Source: Microcoleus vaginatus WJT46-NPBG5
Lineage (GTDB): Bacteria; Cyanobacteriota; Cyanobacteriia; Cyanobacteriales; Oscillatoriaceae
Direction: 5' to 3'
Length of the DNA: 64,000 bases
Assembly: GCA_019359355.1 (NCBI GenBank)
Contig: JAHHHM010000024.1
Location: 52,037 to 116,036 of the forward strand
The position numbers were made by a program, and so were the translations under genes. This document shows positions 47,822-57,533 of this stretch, piece by piece. The notes beneath the pieces are model-generated. The model did no database searches. It was not told the origin of the DNA and was given only the letters and a program-made list of their open reading frames with translations. Numbering within the stretch: the first letter of the stretch is position 1; each line of letters begins with the position of its first letter.

Positions 47822-48538
47822 ATGAGCATCACACGTAAATGGTCTGCCACCCAGCAACGGGCGCTCGAAATTTTGATTCGCCTGAAGCGTCTTTATCCAG
47901 ATGCCAAATGCACGCTTAATTATGAGACGCCGGTGCAATTGCTGGTGGCAACGATCCTCTCCGCACAATGCACGGATGAGCGGGTGAATAAGGTGACACC
48001 GGCACTGTTTAGCCGGTTTCCCGACGCCCCCGCCCTTGCCGGCGCGGATTTAGAAGAACTCGAAACGTTAGTACGTTCCACCGGCTTCTATCGCAACAAG
48101 GCCAAAAATATCAAGGGCGCTTGTCGCATGATCGGCGACAAATTCCAAGGTAAAGTGCCGAAACGGATGGAACTGCTGCTGGAGTTGCCGGGAGTTGCCA
48201 GAAAAACCGCCAATGTCGTTTTAGCCCATGCCTACGGCATCAATCAAGGTGTTACGGTGGATACCCACGTCAGCCGGCTAAGCCGCCGGTTGGGCTTAAC
48301 TGAACACACCGATGCCGTGCGCGTTGAGCGAGATTTAATTCGTCTATTGCCCCAGGAAGATTGGGAAAATTGGTCAATTCGGCTGATTTATCACGGACGT
48401 GCCATTTGTAATGCTCGCAAACCTTTGTGCGATGCCTGCGCCCTTGCGGATCTGTGCCCTTCTGCCAATCTCCCTCAACCTTTGATGCCGGCAGATGTTG
48501 ATGCCGGTGTGGTTGATGCCGGTGTTGCGGGTTCCTGA
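47822..48538 (+). CDS. nth: Endonuclease III
   Basis: DNA glycosylase/AP lyase for oxidised pyrimidines. The helix-hairpin-helix (LLELPGVARKTANVVL, with the catalytic Lys), the VDTHVSRLSRRLGL motif with the catalytic Asp, and the 4Fe-4S motif C-X6-C-X2-C-X5-C (CNARKPLCDACALADLC) are all present. 238 residues, slightly longer than usual because of a C-terminal DAGVVDAGVAGS tail rich in GCCGG repeats. Downstream of rseP on the same strand. Confidence 0.95.
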   Translation: MSITRKWSATQQRALEILIRLKRLYPDAKCTLNYETPVQLLVATILSAQCTDERVNKVTPALFSRFPDAPALAGADLEELETLVRSTGFYRNKAKNIKGACRMIGDKFQGKVPKRMELLLELPGVARKTANVVLAHAYGINQGVTVDTHVSRLSRRLGLTEHTDAVRVERDLIRLLPQEDWENWSIRLIYHGRAICNARKPLCDACALADLCPSANLPQPLMPADVDAGVVDAGVAGS

Positions 48539-48652
48539 AGCGTTTGACTTAATATACAAATCTGTTAAGTACACCGATAGCTCTTGGCCGGCTATAGCTC
48601 TATCAGATACAATGGAAAATAGTGTCTTTATTTGGGGATAAGAGAATCGTTC

Positions 48653-48955
48653 ATGGCCAAGAAGAGCATGATTGAGCGGGAAAAGAAACGCCAGCGTCTA
48701 GTGGATAAGTACGCTGATAGACGAGAAGAGTTAAAAGAAGAGTTTGCCAATGCCACTACGCCGGCAGCCAAAATAGAAGTTCACCGGCAACTGCAACAGC
48801 TGCCGCGTAACAGCGCCCCTACCCGGCTCCGCAATCGTTGCTGGCTCACAGGTCGCTCCAGAGGTTACTATCGTGACTTTGGCTTGTCTCGCCACGTTAT
48901 TCGAGAAATGGCTCACACAGGATTGCTACCGGGCGTGGTTAAGTCCAGCTGGTAG
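48653..48955 (+). CDS. rpsN: 30S ribosomal protein S14
   Basis: 100 residues starting [14 protein letters not shown] at 48653; the upstream ATG-like start at 48632 is not needed. [21 protein letters not shown] and the final [11 protein letters not shown] are S14 signatures. It is the zinc-free long form, lacking the CXXC pairs. Confidence 0.97.
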   Translation: MAKKSMIEREKKRQRLVDKYADRREELKEEFANATTPAAKIEVHRQLQQLPRNSAPTRLRNRCWLTGRSRGYYRDFGLSRHVIREMAHTGLLPGVVKSSW

Positions 48956-48963
48956 TTTTTATC

Positions 48964-49017
48964 GGATTTTGGATTTTAGATTTTGCATGAGAACGCTAAA
49001 ATCTAAAATCTAAAATC
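48964..49017. terminator. Bidirectional hairpin between rpsN and the convergent 109-aa gene
   Basis: GATTTTAGATTTT (48972-48984) pairs with AAAATCTAAAATC (48998-49010) in a perfect 13-bp stem with A/T-rich flanks. Repeats of this GGATTTTAGATTTT type are common in cyanobacteria. Confidence 0.6.
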
Positions 49018-49347
49018 TTACTGTCCGCAGCATCGATTGATTCCCAAACTGTCTAGCAGCAAGTCGCTAACCGCATTGGCAACGGCAAACTCTCCATAAA
49101 AGCTTTTAGAAAAATCAAACGCTTGCATTTCTGTAACGAGAGCGATCACGAGAGAACCCACATCATTCTCGCCTTCCATTCGCTGTCGGACGAAAATCTG
49201 GGCGGCTCTCCGGGCGATCTCTTGATTGACCGGCTCTGGAATAAACTGTTCGTCTAGCCATTTATGCAAAGCGGTTTGCAACCATTCGCCTTCCTGGTGA
49301 GGATTTTGAACGGGAGGTAACGTGATCGGTAAAATCGGCTCAGCCAT
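49018..49347 (-). CDS. Conserved cyanobacterial protein of unknown function
   Basis: 109 residues, helical and acidic, with a WLQTALHKWLDEQF helix, an IARRAAQIFVRQRMEGENDVGSL segment and a C-terminal NRCCGQ. No signal peptide. It looks like a conserved cyanobacterial family but I do not know its role. Convergent with rpsN, and its 5' end faces aat across a short gap. Confidence 0.7.
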   Translation of the reverse strand: MAEPILPITLPPVQNPHQEGEWLQTALHKWLDEQFIPEPVNQEIARRAAQIFVRQRMEGENDVGSLVIALVTEMQAFDFSKSFYGEFAVANAVSDLLLDSLGINRCCGQ

Positions 49348-49475
49348 TAGCTTTAAATGTGGCAGATGTTTCTAACCATCTTAGGTTGACACCGGCTCAG
49401 TCAACAACTTGCCACAGTTGGCGATCCTACCTAAAATTGTCGGGCAACTTTCTAAACCTTTGCCCAGCTTCTCTG

Positions 49476-50057
49476 ATGAAATTTGATATTCCTGCGATTA
49501 TTCAGGGGTACGCTCAAGGCTACTTCCTAATGGCCAATGATGGGGAAGATGGTAGCTTGGGGTGGTATTCCAGCCGACAACGAGCGTTAATTCCCCTAGA
49601 TCAGCGTTTTCGCTACCCCCGTTCACTGCAACGCTTTCTCAATCAAGAACGCTTTACAGCAGCCATTAACCGAGATTTTCAGGGCGTTATGGCCGGTTGT
49701 GCCAACCGAGAAACAACCTGGATTTCCTCAGAATTGCAAGAGATTTACTGGCAATTGTATCAAGCCGGCTGGGCTTATAGCTTTGAAACGTGGCAAGGAG
49801 ATGAACTAGCCGGTGGTATTTTAGGGATTGCCATCGGGGGAGCTTTTATTGGTGAATCCATGTTTTATAGAATTCCCGAAGGCTCAAAAGTCGCAATGGT
49901 TAAATTAGTTGAGCATCTGAAAACGCAACAGTTTCTATTATTTGACGCGCAAATGATGAACCCTCATTTAGAACGATTTGGAGCCTATACCGTCAGCGAA
50001 CAAGAATATGAACCCCTGCTCAGAAAAGCTGTGCGACGCCGGTGTTCTTTTCAGTAA
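49476..50057 (+). CDS. aat: Leucyl/phenylalanyl-tRNA--protein transferase
   Basis: Adds Leu or Phe to proteins with N-terminal Arg or Lys, marking them for Clp degradation. The true start is the ATG at 49476 (MKFDIPAIIQGYAQGYFLMA), giving 193 residues; the frame upstream to 49359 is not coding. Signatures: WYSSRQRALIPLD, YSFETWQGDELAGGILGIAIGGAFIGESMF and LFDAQMMNPHLERFGA. Confidence 0.92.
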   Translation: MKFDIPAIIQGYAQGYFLMANDGEDGSLGWYSSRQRALIPLDQRFRYPRSLQRFLNQERFTAAINRDFQGVMAGCANRETTWISSELQEIYWQLYQAGWAYSFETWQGDELAGGILGIAIGGAFIGESMFYRIPEGSKVAMVKLVEHLKTQQFLLFDAQMMNPHLERFGAYTVSEQEYEPLLRKAVRRRCSFQ

Positions 50058-50142
50058 TTTAAATCTGGGGTTTTCCTAAGCAAAGAAAAGCAGAATACCC
50101 TCAATGAATAAGAAATTTTCAGAAAATAACTGAGCAAGTTTC

Positions 50143-50751
50143 CTAATTTACTGCTGCAAAAATTTCCTTAGCCGTTACTCGTAACCCTGGGAATATTGAA
50201 GACACCAGCACATCGTCTCCCCGAAATAATTGCTTTTGATATTCATCCTCTACCAAAATACAAATTGTAATTGTTGGCTGTTTAGGTTTGCCAATGTACT
50301 CTCTGCCGCCAACACCCAGATAGTCCACAATCCAATATTCAGGAACCCCTAAAATTGCATAGTCCTCAACCTTTCGAGCGTAATCATTCTGCCAGTTTGT
50401 ACTGACAACTTCTACCACAAGCTTGATTGAAGCGCCTAATGTAATTACCGGCTCCTGTTTCCATAAAGGTTCATTTACCACTTGAGATTGATCTAACACA
50501 ATGACATCAGGCCGAAAAGTTGTCTCTGTTCCTAACAGTCTGATGAGACATCGATAGGGAATAAAATAAGCAGCATTCTGGCGATCAATCTCCACATTTA
50601 GCTTTCGCCCAATCATCGCAGCGACTTGCTCATGTAATCCTGTTGGTTCCATATTAATTAATTCGCCATCAATTAATTCATAGCGCTCATCGTCACCATA
50701 TTGTTTAATGAATTCATCGACAAGAATAAGTTGTGGGATTGATTGAACCAT
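50143..50751 (-). CDS. Uma2 family (DUF820) PD-(D/E)XK nuclease-like protein
   Basis: About 202 residues from MVQSIPQ (50751); the ORF extends seven codons further. Motifs: ERYELIDGELINMEPTGLHEQVA, FRPDVIVLD with the catalytic Asp, IKLVVEVVSTNWQNDYARKV with the Glu, and GVPEYWIVDYLGVG. Same superfamily as the gene at 26811 but of a different subgroup (GVPEYWIVD type). Confidence 0.92.
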   Translation of the reverse strand: MVQSIPQLILVDEFIKQYGDDERYELIDGELINMEPTGLHEQVAAMIGRKLNVEIDRQNAAYFIPYRCLIRLLGTETTFRPDVIVLDQSQVVNEPLWKQEPVITLGASIKLVVEVVSTNWQNDYARKVEDYAILGVPEYWIVDYLGVGGREYIGKPKQPTITICILVEDEYQKQLFRGDDVLVSSIFPGLRVTAKEIFAAVN

Positions 50752-50855
50752 CTTGTGTTCCTCGCTTAGCAACCGTCTGCATCAATAACTGCATATAATT
50801 CAACACAAATAAATCATCTGTGTTGAGCGGTGGTTTAATTTCTAATTAGGCAATT

Positions 50856-51707
50856 TTAATTAATTTTCCGCTCAGTCACCAGAGTCAAACTCACCCATTC
50901 GCCCTTATCACTATACCGACGAATCAAACGCTGACGCCGATCCGGCTGAATTAACCAACCGGCTTCTAAAAAGAACGACTGACGTAGTTGAAGAGATTGA
51001 GGACAAGTAGAAGATGCGCCATCGGGTAACATTAGCACTTGCACCGGCACAGAATTTTCCTCAAAAAGGATAATTTGCCCCTCAATTCGACCCGTAGAAG
51101 TAATCGTTTGAATATCTGCGCCGGCACCAAAACTCAATTGTTGAACCACCCGATCTGCACCGTCTTTTTGTAATGTCAGTGTCGTGCCATAAGTATCAGG
51201 CGAACGCCAGTCAGGATAAAGCGTCTGCGCTTCTCCCTGCCATTCTCCCAGCAATTGATCTAAGGTCAAAGAAGGGCGTTCGACAACCTCACTTCCCGCC
51301 CGCATTTCCCGGATTAACGTTAATTTATTTAGCTTGCCATCCTGGGTAAATAGCTGTACCAAACGCAGCCGGTTGTTATCAAAAATAAATCCAAATTCTG
51401 CCCCAAATTCTGCATAGGGTGCTAATTGGATACTACCTTGAGAAAATGCCCCATTCTCAAAAAAAAGAATATCTCGACCTAGAGAACTGTACTCCCGCAC
51501 CATCTCCTGAACATTGGTTTCCTCTAAACCGCCAGAATTAGAAGCAAATCGGCGTAGTCTGAGGCGAACTTTTTGGTTATCCTCTAACCCTTCTAAAAAC
51601 AGCACACTTGGCGTTATGTTCAGCAGTTCACCGGCAGGGGAAAGCTGAGTAAATGAACCTTGCCACTGTCCGAGATTTTGCAAAAAGTTATTCCATTGAG
51701 AAGACAT
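50856..51707 (-). CDS. DUF3598 family protein
   Basis: 283 residues matching the cyanobacterial DUF3598 family: WNNFLQNLGQWQGSFTQLSP at the start, LTLDQLLGEWQGEAQTLYPDW midway, and a C-terminal RLIRRYSDKGEWVSLTLVTE. The two WQG-centred modules suggest two lipocalin-like barrels. Function unknown; plastid and cyanobacterial distribution suggests a photosynthesis-related role. Confidence 0.85.
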   Translation of the reverse strand: MSSQWNNFLQNLGQWQGSFTQLSPAGELLNITPSVLFLEGLEDNQKVRLRLRRFASNSGGLEETNVQEMVREYSSLGRDILFFENGAFSQGSIQLAPYAEFGAEFGFIFDNNRLRLVQLFTQDGKLNKLTLIREMRAGSEVVERPSLTLDQLLGEWQGEAQTLYPDWRSPDTYGTTLTLQKDGADRVVQQLSFGAGADIQTITSTGRIEGQIILFEENSVPVQVLMLPDGASSTCPQSLQLRQSFFLEAGWLIQPDRRQRLIRRYSDKGEWVSLTLVTERKIN

Positions 51708-51873
51708 AATTCAAGGGTTTAATTTTGAAGATTAAATTTAGCGAAAAAAAGATTGAAACCTAATTTCTCGAAACTTTCCTAATTTTAAATTGTTTCCTGC
51801 CGGCATCAAGAATTCATATTCCCTGATCCGGGCAACTTTCCTATCCTATTTAGACACAACAACGTCCCCCACC

Positions 51874-54135
51874 TCAAACCACCTGGTAAATAAAACTCAG
51901 CGTCGCCCAGGCACTCACATCAAAAGCAAACACATCACTTGATATCCCAGCCAGTTGAGCGCTGCCGGCACTTGCTTGGTGTAAATCTTGCAAAAGCGCT
52001 TGCGCCACCGGCAAAGGATCTGACAGCACACCAATAGGCTGAGCATCTCCCCTTGAAGGCATGGCTGCTGCCAGCGCCGCACTGGTTCGAGTGAAGGGAG
52101 AAGTCGAGCATATCACCTGCGCTTCCGTCACCCCCCGAGTACCGCGCACGATCCAGGCAGACTGAGACGCAGCCGAGGGAATTGTCACGCTTTCTCCAGG
52201 GGCGATCGCATTTGGCTGCACACTGGTTTCGGTTTGAGCAACTTCTGTAGAACCGGCAGGTTGAACCGCACAAAGAGCAACGGCTTCGCAAACGCCGCCG
52301 GCATAGGCTCGTCCCCGGTGATCTAAACCCAGCAGAATGTAATAAACCGGGCGATCACTGTCATTTCGCAGCCGATACTGGATGCGACTGCCGGCAGATA
52401 AGTTTAAAACGCCTAAATCTGCGTCCTGGTGAGCCGGTCGGTCTGTTCCTTTATTGCTTTGTTCCCGCAAGGTTTGGCGTTCCAGCAGCACCCGTTGTTC
52501 AGTGCCCTCCACCTGTTCAAGGGTGGCTGTAATGCCCAAACGCGAAGATCCTTCATTTGCGGTTAAGCGCCATAACTTAGCTGCCAGAAGCGTTTGTAGC
52601 TGCGGGGTTAACCGGCGCACTGCTGCCTTCACGGCTTCCCCACCTTCGCCGATTGTATTAGGAATTAAATCTTGCGCCAGGGAAAACAAGCCATAGCTGC
52701 CTTGAGCAAGAGTGGGTAAAGCGGCTGTTGGGGTTTGGGCAAGTAAAGTTTCTCGCACGCGCCCAAATAAACAATCAGCCGGCTGTTCACCCGCCACCAC
52801 TGGCGAGACATGAGAAATCGTGGCAAAAGCGCTCGTTGCATCTACCCGCTCAATTCTGTCTAAACCGGCTTCTAAAGCCACCGTCAAGGTAATATTTCGC
52901 GGCAACACCCGGACGGCTTCTTTAACAAACTGTCCCACCTGTAGGGGCGTAACAGCCAACCCATTCGCTGATAAAAGTTGGGCTTGCGCCGTCAAACCGC
53001 TGCGAGAGCGAATTTGAAGAAGCGAGGCATTTTCACCGGCTGCCGGTTCCTGGGGAACGATTCTCAGCAGGGAATTGACGCCATAAGACTCTAACACCCG
53101 TGCCGGCAGCCCCGCCAACCACACCTGAGCGGTTTTACCATCATCCGCCACAGACATCACCGCCCCATCAGCCCCAACGGGGGAAATCGGCACGGGTAAC
53201 GTATTCTTTTTGCCGGTTTCGTGGAGAATCTGAGGCTGCTGATCTTTGCCTGCCAGTTGCTTGAGGGTGCAGGCTGCCCGTTGCAGGCTGAAGTGTAGCG
53301 TGGTTGCCGGGGTTGCCCACCATAAACTTTGGGTAAGGGCATAAGTAAATAAGCCGGCGCTAAATCCATTCCACTGCATCTCAGCCGCTTGCCGGTCGGG
53401 TGCGGCTGCTGTCAGAATCACTCCAGGCAACCCAGAGGAGCGTTTTTGAGTCATTCCTTCCCGCAACTGTTGCTGAAAATTCAGTTCCTCAGAGTCGGTT
53501 GCCTCTGCCATCGGGGTTGGGCGAGAGCGAATTCGCAGATTTCCCTGTAAGCCGGTGCCGGGATAGGTGTAGCTGGTGTCTAGCACTGCCAAGACGCTTT
53601 CTGTCTGGAGTGAGCGTATGAGCAGCAGCAGTGTTTCTTCTAATAAATCATTAACCAGGGTGGTATCGGAGCCAAGGATACCATCCACCGGCACGAGAGA
53701 ATTTTGGAGTTTCGCGGTTGAATCTTGTGCCGGGTCAGACTCACCCCCGACATGAATGCAACGCCCGTAACCGCTGAAGTGGAAAACTACGAGATCATCC
53801 GCACCGGCTTGTTCCTTCAGATGGCTGATGAAGGCATTTTCAATATTATTGCGGGTTGCAAGGCTGTCGGTGAGGGTCAAAACATCTGCCGGTTGGAAAC
53901 CAAAGCGGTGAATCAGCAGTTCTCGTTGCAGATCCACATCCGTCACACAGCCGTTGAGGGTGTTGCCGGTGCCATACTGGTTAATGCCAACGAGCAGCGC
54001 CAACTTCCGAGCGTTTGGCTGTGCCAGGGCTTGATAGTAGCGATCGCCCATTCGCCCCAGCAGCGCTTCACTCATTCCCAAACCTGCCAGCAAGCTGCCG
54101 GCTCGTTGCAAAAATTCCCGCCTTTTCAGTCCCAT
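51874..54135 (-). CDS. Orthocaspase-like protein with YS in place of the catalytic His-Cys
   Basis: 753 residues. A twin-arginine-like signal (RREFLQRAGSLLAGLGM) suggests export. The caspase p20 domain (about 43-330) starts RKLALLVGINQYG. The motif normally HFSGHG is HFSGYGR (Y123) and the motif normally LD-C- is LDTSY (S188), so both catalytic residues are replaced. Such YS pseudo-orthocaspases are known in cyanobacteria. The C-terminal region (IQYRLRNDSDRPVYYILLGLDHRGRAY) resembles the beta-rich DUF4384-type domain of related proteins. It is probably a binding or scaffold protein. Confidence 0.88.
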   Translation of the reverse strand: MGLKRREFLQRAGSLLAGLGMSEALLGRMGDRYYQALAQPNARKLALLVGINQYGTGNTLNGCVTDVDLQRELLIHRFGFQPADVLTLTDSLATRNNIENAFISHLKEQAGADDLVVFHFSGYGRCIHVGGESDPAQDSTAKLQNSLVPVDGILGSDTTLVNDLLEETLLLLIRSLQTESVLAVLDTSYTYPGTGLQGNLRIRSRPTPMAEATDSEELNFQQQLREGMTQKRSSGLPGVILTAAAPDRQAAEMQWNGFSAGLFTYALTQSLWWATPATTLHFSLQRAACTLKQLAGKDQQPQILHETGKKNTLPVPISPVGADGAVMSVADDGKTAQVWLAGLPARVLESYGVNSLLRIVPQEPAAGENASLLQIRSRSGLTAQAQLLSANGLAVTPLQVGQFVKEAVRVLPRNITLTVALEAGLDRIERVDATSAFATISHVSPVVAGEQPADCLFGRVRETLLAQTPTAALPTLAQGSYGLFSLAQDLIPNTIGEGGEAVKAAVRRLTPQLQTLLAAKLWRLTANEGSSRLGITATLEQVEGTEQRVLLERQTLREQSNKGTDRPAHQDADLGVLNLSAGSRIQYRLRNDSDRPVYYILLGLDHRGRAYAGGVCEAVALCAVQPAGSTEVAQTETSVQPNAIAPGESVTIPSAASQSAWIVRGTRGVTEAQVICSTSPFTRTSAALAAAMPSRGDAQPIGVLSDPLPVAQALLQDLHQASAGSAQLAGISSDVFAFDVSAWATLSFIYQVV

Positions 54136-54702
54136 TCGCTCTTCCTTGGCTCTTACTTTTAGTTTAAATTCTCAGCAGATGGCTGTGGTGACATTGATTA
54201 CGCCTTTCACGCATTGGGGTGGCGGTTCCGTAAACGTGCGGGAGTGAAGTGAGCAAACTGCTATGGGCTTCGCTTTGCAGTCCTCGTCAATCAGCATATC
54301 ATCATACCAGCCGCACACACTCGTAACCCAACAGCAGTTATTTAACTATTTAATTTAAGCCTTTTAAGGTAATAAACTTGCTTTTTATTCTTCTCTTTCG
54401 CAGTGTTTATCTCCCAATTTGTAATCTCCTATACATAAACATCAAGACATTCCGCGAGTCATATTTCTCTCTTTGCATCTATGAGTTTTCGATGAAGACG
54501 TGTTGACGGTTGAGATTAAGATGTGGAGAAGTGAGTTATCTGTGAGCGTCAGCAGTTCATAAATACCAGTTTTGGGCAGGTTATTAAATCCGCGTCGGCT
54601 AACTGGGTTTATGCCGCAGCGATTTCAATTTCCTGGTAGATTTGGTGTAATCTCATCTCAATTTGGGAAAACTAGAAATGAACATCAATATGAGGCTATT
54701 TT
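54136..54702. other. About 570-bp intergenic region between divergent genes
   Basis: Lies between the orthocaspase (minus) and the cold-shock-domain gene (plus), so it holds both promoters. I found no coding region, inverted repeat array or RNA motif. Confidence 0.3.
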
Positions 54703-55284
54703 ATGGAACCTCTTCTCAATAAAGGGCAACTGACAAAATGGAAAGACGATCAAGGTTTTGGCTTCATCAAGCCAGAAGATGGCGGTAAAGAAGTTTTCTT
54801 GCATATCAGTGTGCTGAAGAAAGCAGATCGCCGCCCAAAAGTCGGGGATACGATTTTCTACGAGCGAGTTGCGGAAGCAGACGGGAAGGTACGTGCTGCC
54901 AAAGCCTCAATTCAAGGTGTTGCAGATCAATCTTTGCAAACCAAGCCGGCACCAAGGAAACAGGGTTTACTTAAAAGTGTTCTTAGCCTTGGGACTCTGG
55001 GTGTCATTGCGCTTTTTACAACAATGGACCTTCGTCCTACTCGTTCTGCCCCTCCAGTTACAGCCACCCCAACACCAGCCGGTGCTGCCTCTCCAATGAG
55101 AGCCGTCACCAACCAAGAATGTGTTATCAAAGGCAATATCTCAATTGCTACCGGCGACAAGCTTTATCACCTTCCGGGTATGGAAGATTACAAAGCAACA
55201 AGAATCGATCCAGAAAAGGGAGAAAGGTGGTTTTGTACAGAGTCTGAGGCGATCGCAAATGGTTGGCGTAAAGCACCAAGGTAG
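54703..55284 (+). CDS. Cold-shock-domain / membrane / sunset-domain protein
   Basis: 193 residues. An N-terminal cold-shock domain (about 1-68) has RNP1 GFGFIKP and RNP2 EVFLHIS for nucleic-acid binding. One membrane helix follows (GLLKSVLSLGTLGVIALFTTM, about 87-107), then a Pro/Ala/Thr linker. The tail (about 138-193: CVIKGNISIATGDKLYHLPG, KGERWFCTESEAIANGWR) is the sunset-type domain found next to thermonuclease domains. The fusion puts an RNA-binding module on the cytoplasmic side and a nuclease-associated module across the membrane, an odd topology. Confidence 0.8.
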   Translation: MEPLLNKGQLTKWKDDQGFGFIKPEDGGKEVFLHISVLKKADRRPKVGDTIFYERVAEADGKVRAAKASIQGVADQSLQTKPAPRKQGLLKSVLSLGTLGVIALFTTMDLRPTRSAPPVTATPTPAGAASPMRAVTNQECVIKGNISIATGDKLYHLPGMEDYKATRIDPEKGERWFCTESEAIANGWRKAPR

Positions 55285-55446
55285 CTACAGCAGCCCAATA
55301 TTTTAGGGTAGCGGATGATGGAATCCTGCTGGTGAAGTTGCCGAGGATAACTGCCGGCGCTGGCTTTTGCCGTTAGGTTACTTCACCTTACAGGCAGGAT
55401 AACTAGGATTTAGTCGCTGTCAAGTTGTTTGCATCAATTGAAAGTA

Positions 55447-55731
55447 ATGTCAAAGTTTATTGTCCAAGTTCGTACACGAAATAACTTGCTTGAACTGCTT
55501 GCTAAAGAGGAATCTCAGGCATGGGTCATTGCTGAAGATAAAGTTCAGCAAATTACCGACGTTCAAATAGTCAATTTTGACGGAACGCAAATGATCGAAG
55601 GCATTTTTGACCGAAGTGCAAGTTGGAGAAGAGAGGATAACCGGCTTGTTTTGAAGTTTCAGCAGGGACAGATTGTGAATTGCCAAGTGAAGTTCGATGG
55701 GCAAAATCCTGTCCGCTCTCTTGAGGAGTAA
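55447..55731 (+). CDS. Small unknown protein
   Basis: About 94 residues from MSKFIVQVRTRN; the frame opens 18 bp earlier. It is beta-strand-rich with alternating charge (IVQVRTRNNLLELLAKEESQAWVIA, LVLKFQQGQIVNCQVKFD). No recognisable motif. A short decayed reading frame follows directly. Confidence 0.45.
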   Translation: MSKFIVQVRTRNNLLELLAKEESQAWVIAEDKVQQITDVQIVNFDGTQMIEGIFDRSASWRREDNRLVLKFQQGQIVNCQVKFDGQNPVRSLEE

Positions 55732-55740
55732 TTACACTAA

Positions 55741-55833
55741 ACGCTTGACGCTGACAAATTAAAACTAATCCCTATTTTTGCAGAAGCATTAGATGCTGGT
55801 GATGAAATTTCGTATTTAAAGCGCTTAAATTAA
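55741..55833 (+). pseudogene. Short coding remnant
   Basis: TLDADKLKLIPIFAEALDAG then DEISYLKRLN before a TAA. It is preceded by an in-frame stop and lacks a start. It looks like the tail of a lost gene of unknown family. Confidence 0.3.
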
Positions 55834-56075
55834 TTATATCAAACACAAATTGCCAATTCAATTAAGATGCGTTTAGTCTGAGGAAAAAGGGAAGTAAAAA
55901 AGATAATTTTGAAGGCAGAAAATTTGAAATCTTGATTCAAAATTTTAACTAACTATTCAAAAATAATTCTTTAAAACTTCCCCATGCTGCTAGAGTCTTT
56001 GAGTAAAAGTATTCACGCCCAAAACGTTTCCGTAATCGACGAGAAAATCCCCTAATTCCCTAATATCGGCAATCG
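55834..56075. other. AT-rich intergenic region downstream of sat
   Basis: AT-rich, with a TTTGAAATC-TTGATTCAAA-like imperfect inverted repeat near 55925-55945 that might act as the sat terminator. No gene seen. Confidence 0.3.
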
Positions 56076-57257
56076 CTAAAAAGATTCCATCGGCACTCGC
56101 ATCGCACGGGCTAGTTCAGCAGCAACCTCTGGACGCGAAAACTCTGGCGGCGGTAACTGGCCGGCACGTAACATCTCCCGCACCTTCGTTCCTGACAGGT
56201 GAACACGCTGATCCGGGTTACTCGGACTGGTTTTTGAAGTCGCCATTCCCTGTGTGAGTTTGCAATAGAAAGCGTGTTCAAACTTCATCGGCGAAATACC
56301 CAATTCACCCGGCTCAAATTCATCAAAGATATATTGAGCGTCGTAGGTGCCATAGTAATTACCCACACCGGCATGATCGCGACCAACAATGAAGTGCGTG
56401 CAGCCATAATTCTTCCGCACCAGGGCATGGAAAATCGCTTCACGCGGGCCGGCATAACGCATCGCCGCCGGGTTAATTGCCATAATCACCCGGTCTTTAG
56501 GATAATAGTGTTCCAGCAAAATTTCGTAACAGCGCATCCGCACATCAGCAGGGATGTCATCATCCTTCGTCACACCCACCAAGGGATGCAGGAACAAACC
56601 ATCCACTGTTTCAAGCGCACACTTTTGGATATATTCATGAGCGCGGTGGATAGGATTGCGGGTTTGGAAACCTACAATCGTTTTCCACCCCTTATCCTTA
56701 AACAAAGCTCTCGACTTAGCGGGGTCAATCTGGTATTTGGGAAAAAGAGGATGGGGGTCACGTTCGAGCAACCAAACCGGCCCACCCAAATTAATCGGCC
56801 CTTGATTGTAGACAACTTTAACACCGGGATGCTTTTCATCATCGGTGCGATAGACGTTTACCACCTCATGAGCTTTGTTATAGCGATATTTTTGCGTCAG
56901 TTCTAAAACGCCCACAAACCTGCCGGTGGGGTCATCTAAGCGCACCCAACTGCCTTCTTTCAGGGGTTCTGCAACTTCCTCGCTCACAGACAGCGTAATT
57001 GGAATTGACCAAGGCAGTCCATTTGCCAAGCGCATATCAGATACAACCGGCTCATAATCTTTTTGTTCCATAAAGCCGGTGAGTGGACTAAACCCACCAA
57101 TCGCGATTAGTTCCAGATCGGAAAGAGACTTTTCATCGAGTCGCACGCGAGGTAAAACGTCCGCTTGTTCTTGAAATTCCTGCCCTTCGGCAGATGTAGC
57201 AATACGATTGATTAGGTGGCCGCCGTGGGGGGCAATACCGTCTAGATGCTGACTCAA
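56076..57257 (-). CDS. sat: Sulfate adenylyltransferase (ATP sulfurylase)
   Basis: Activates sulfate to APS, the first step of assimilation. 393 residues of the homo-oligomeric type: [15 protein letters not shown] (ATP/sulfate site, about residues 195-210), [17 protein letters not shown] and [14 protein letters not shown]. Single-domain, without a fused APS kinase. It stands alone on the minus strand. Confidence 0.97.
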   Translation of the reverse strand: MSQHLDGIAPHGGHLINRIATSAEGQEFQEQADVLPRVRLDEKSLSDLELIAIGGFSPLTGFMEQKDYEPVVSDMRLANGLPWSIPITLSVSEEVAEPLKEGSWVRLDDPTGRFVGVLELTQKYRYNKAHEVVNVYRTDDEKHPGVKVVYNQGPINLGGPVWLLERDPHPLFPKYQIDPAKSRALFKDKGWKTIVGFQTRNPIHRAHEYIQKCALETVDGLFLHPLVGVTKDDDIPADVRMRCYEILLEHYYPKDRVIMAINPAAMRYAGPREAIFHALVRKNYGCTHFIVGRDHAGVGNYYGTYDAQYIFDEFEPGELGISPMKFEHAFYCKLTQGMATSKTSPSNPDQRVHLSGTKVREMLRAGQLPPPEFSRPEVAAELARAMRVPMESF

Positions 57258-57533
57258 AACAATCCCTCTCTGCGTTGACTGAAATTGGTTGGAATGATCC
57301 TGTTTTCCTCATTTATCCTACTTCGCGAGGGAGCACAGGGGAAGCAGGGTTCATAGAAGTGTGAAGGGGGAGAGCCGGCTGACTTCCTTCTCACTCAAAG
57401 AATACCGATAGGGAAGTTGGGGAGATGAGGAGAAAAAATCGGGGGTGTTGGGAATTTTATTGTGGGAAGGAAGTACAAGGAGTTCGTCTGTCCCGTGCCT
57501 TTAATTTGTTATATTGCTGTTCCAGCAAATAAC

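Noticed and set aside
56274..56906. 210-codon plus-strand frame
   Set aside because: Antisense shadow of sat, which is unmistakable on the minus strand.
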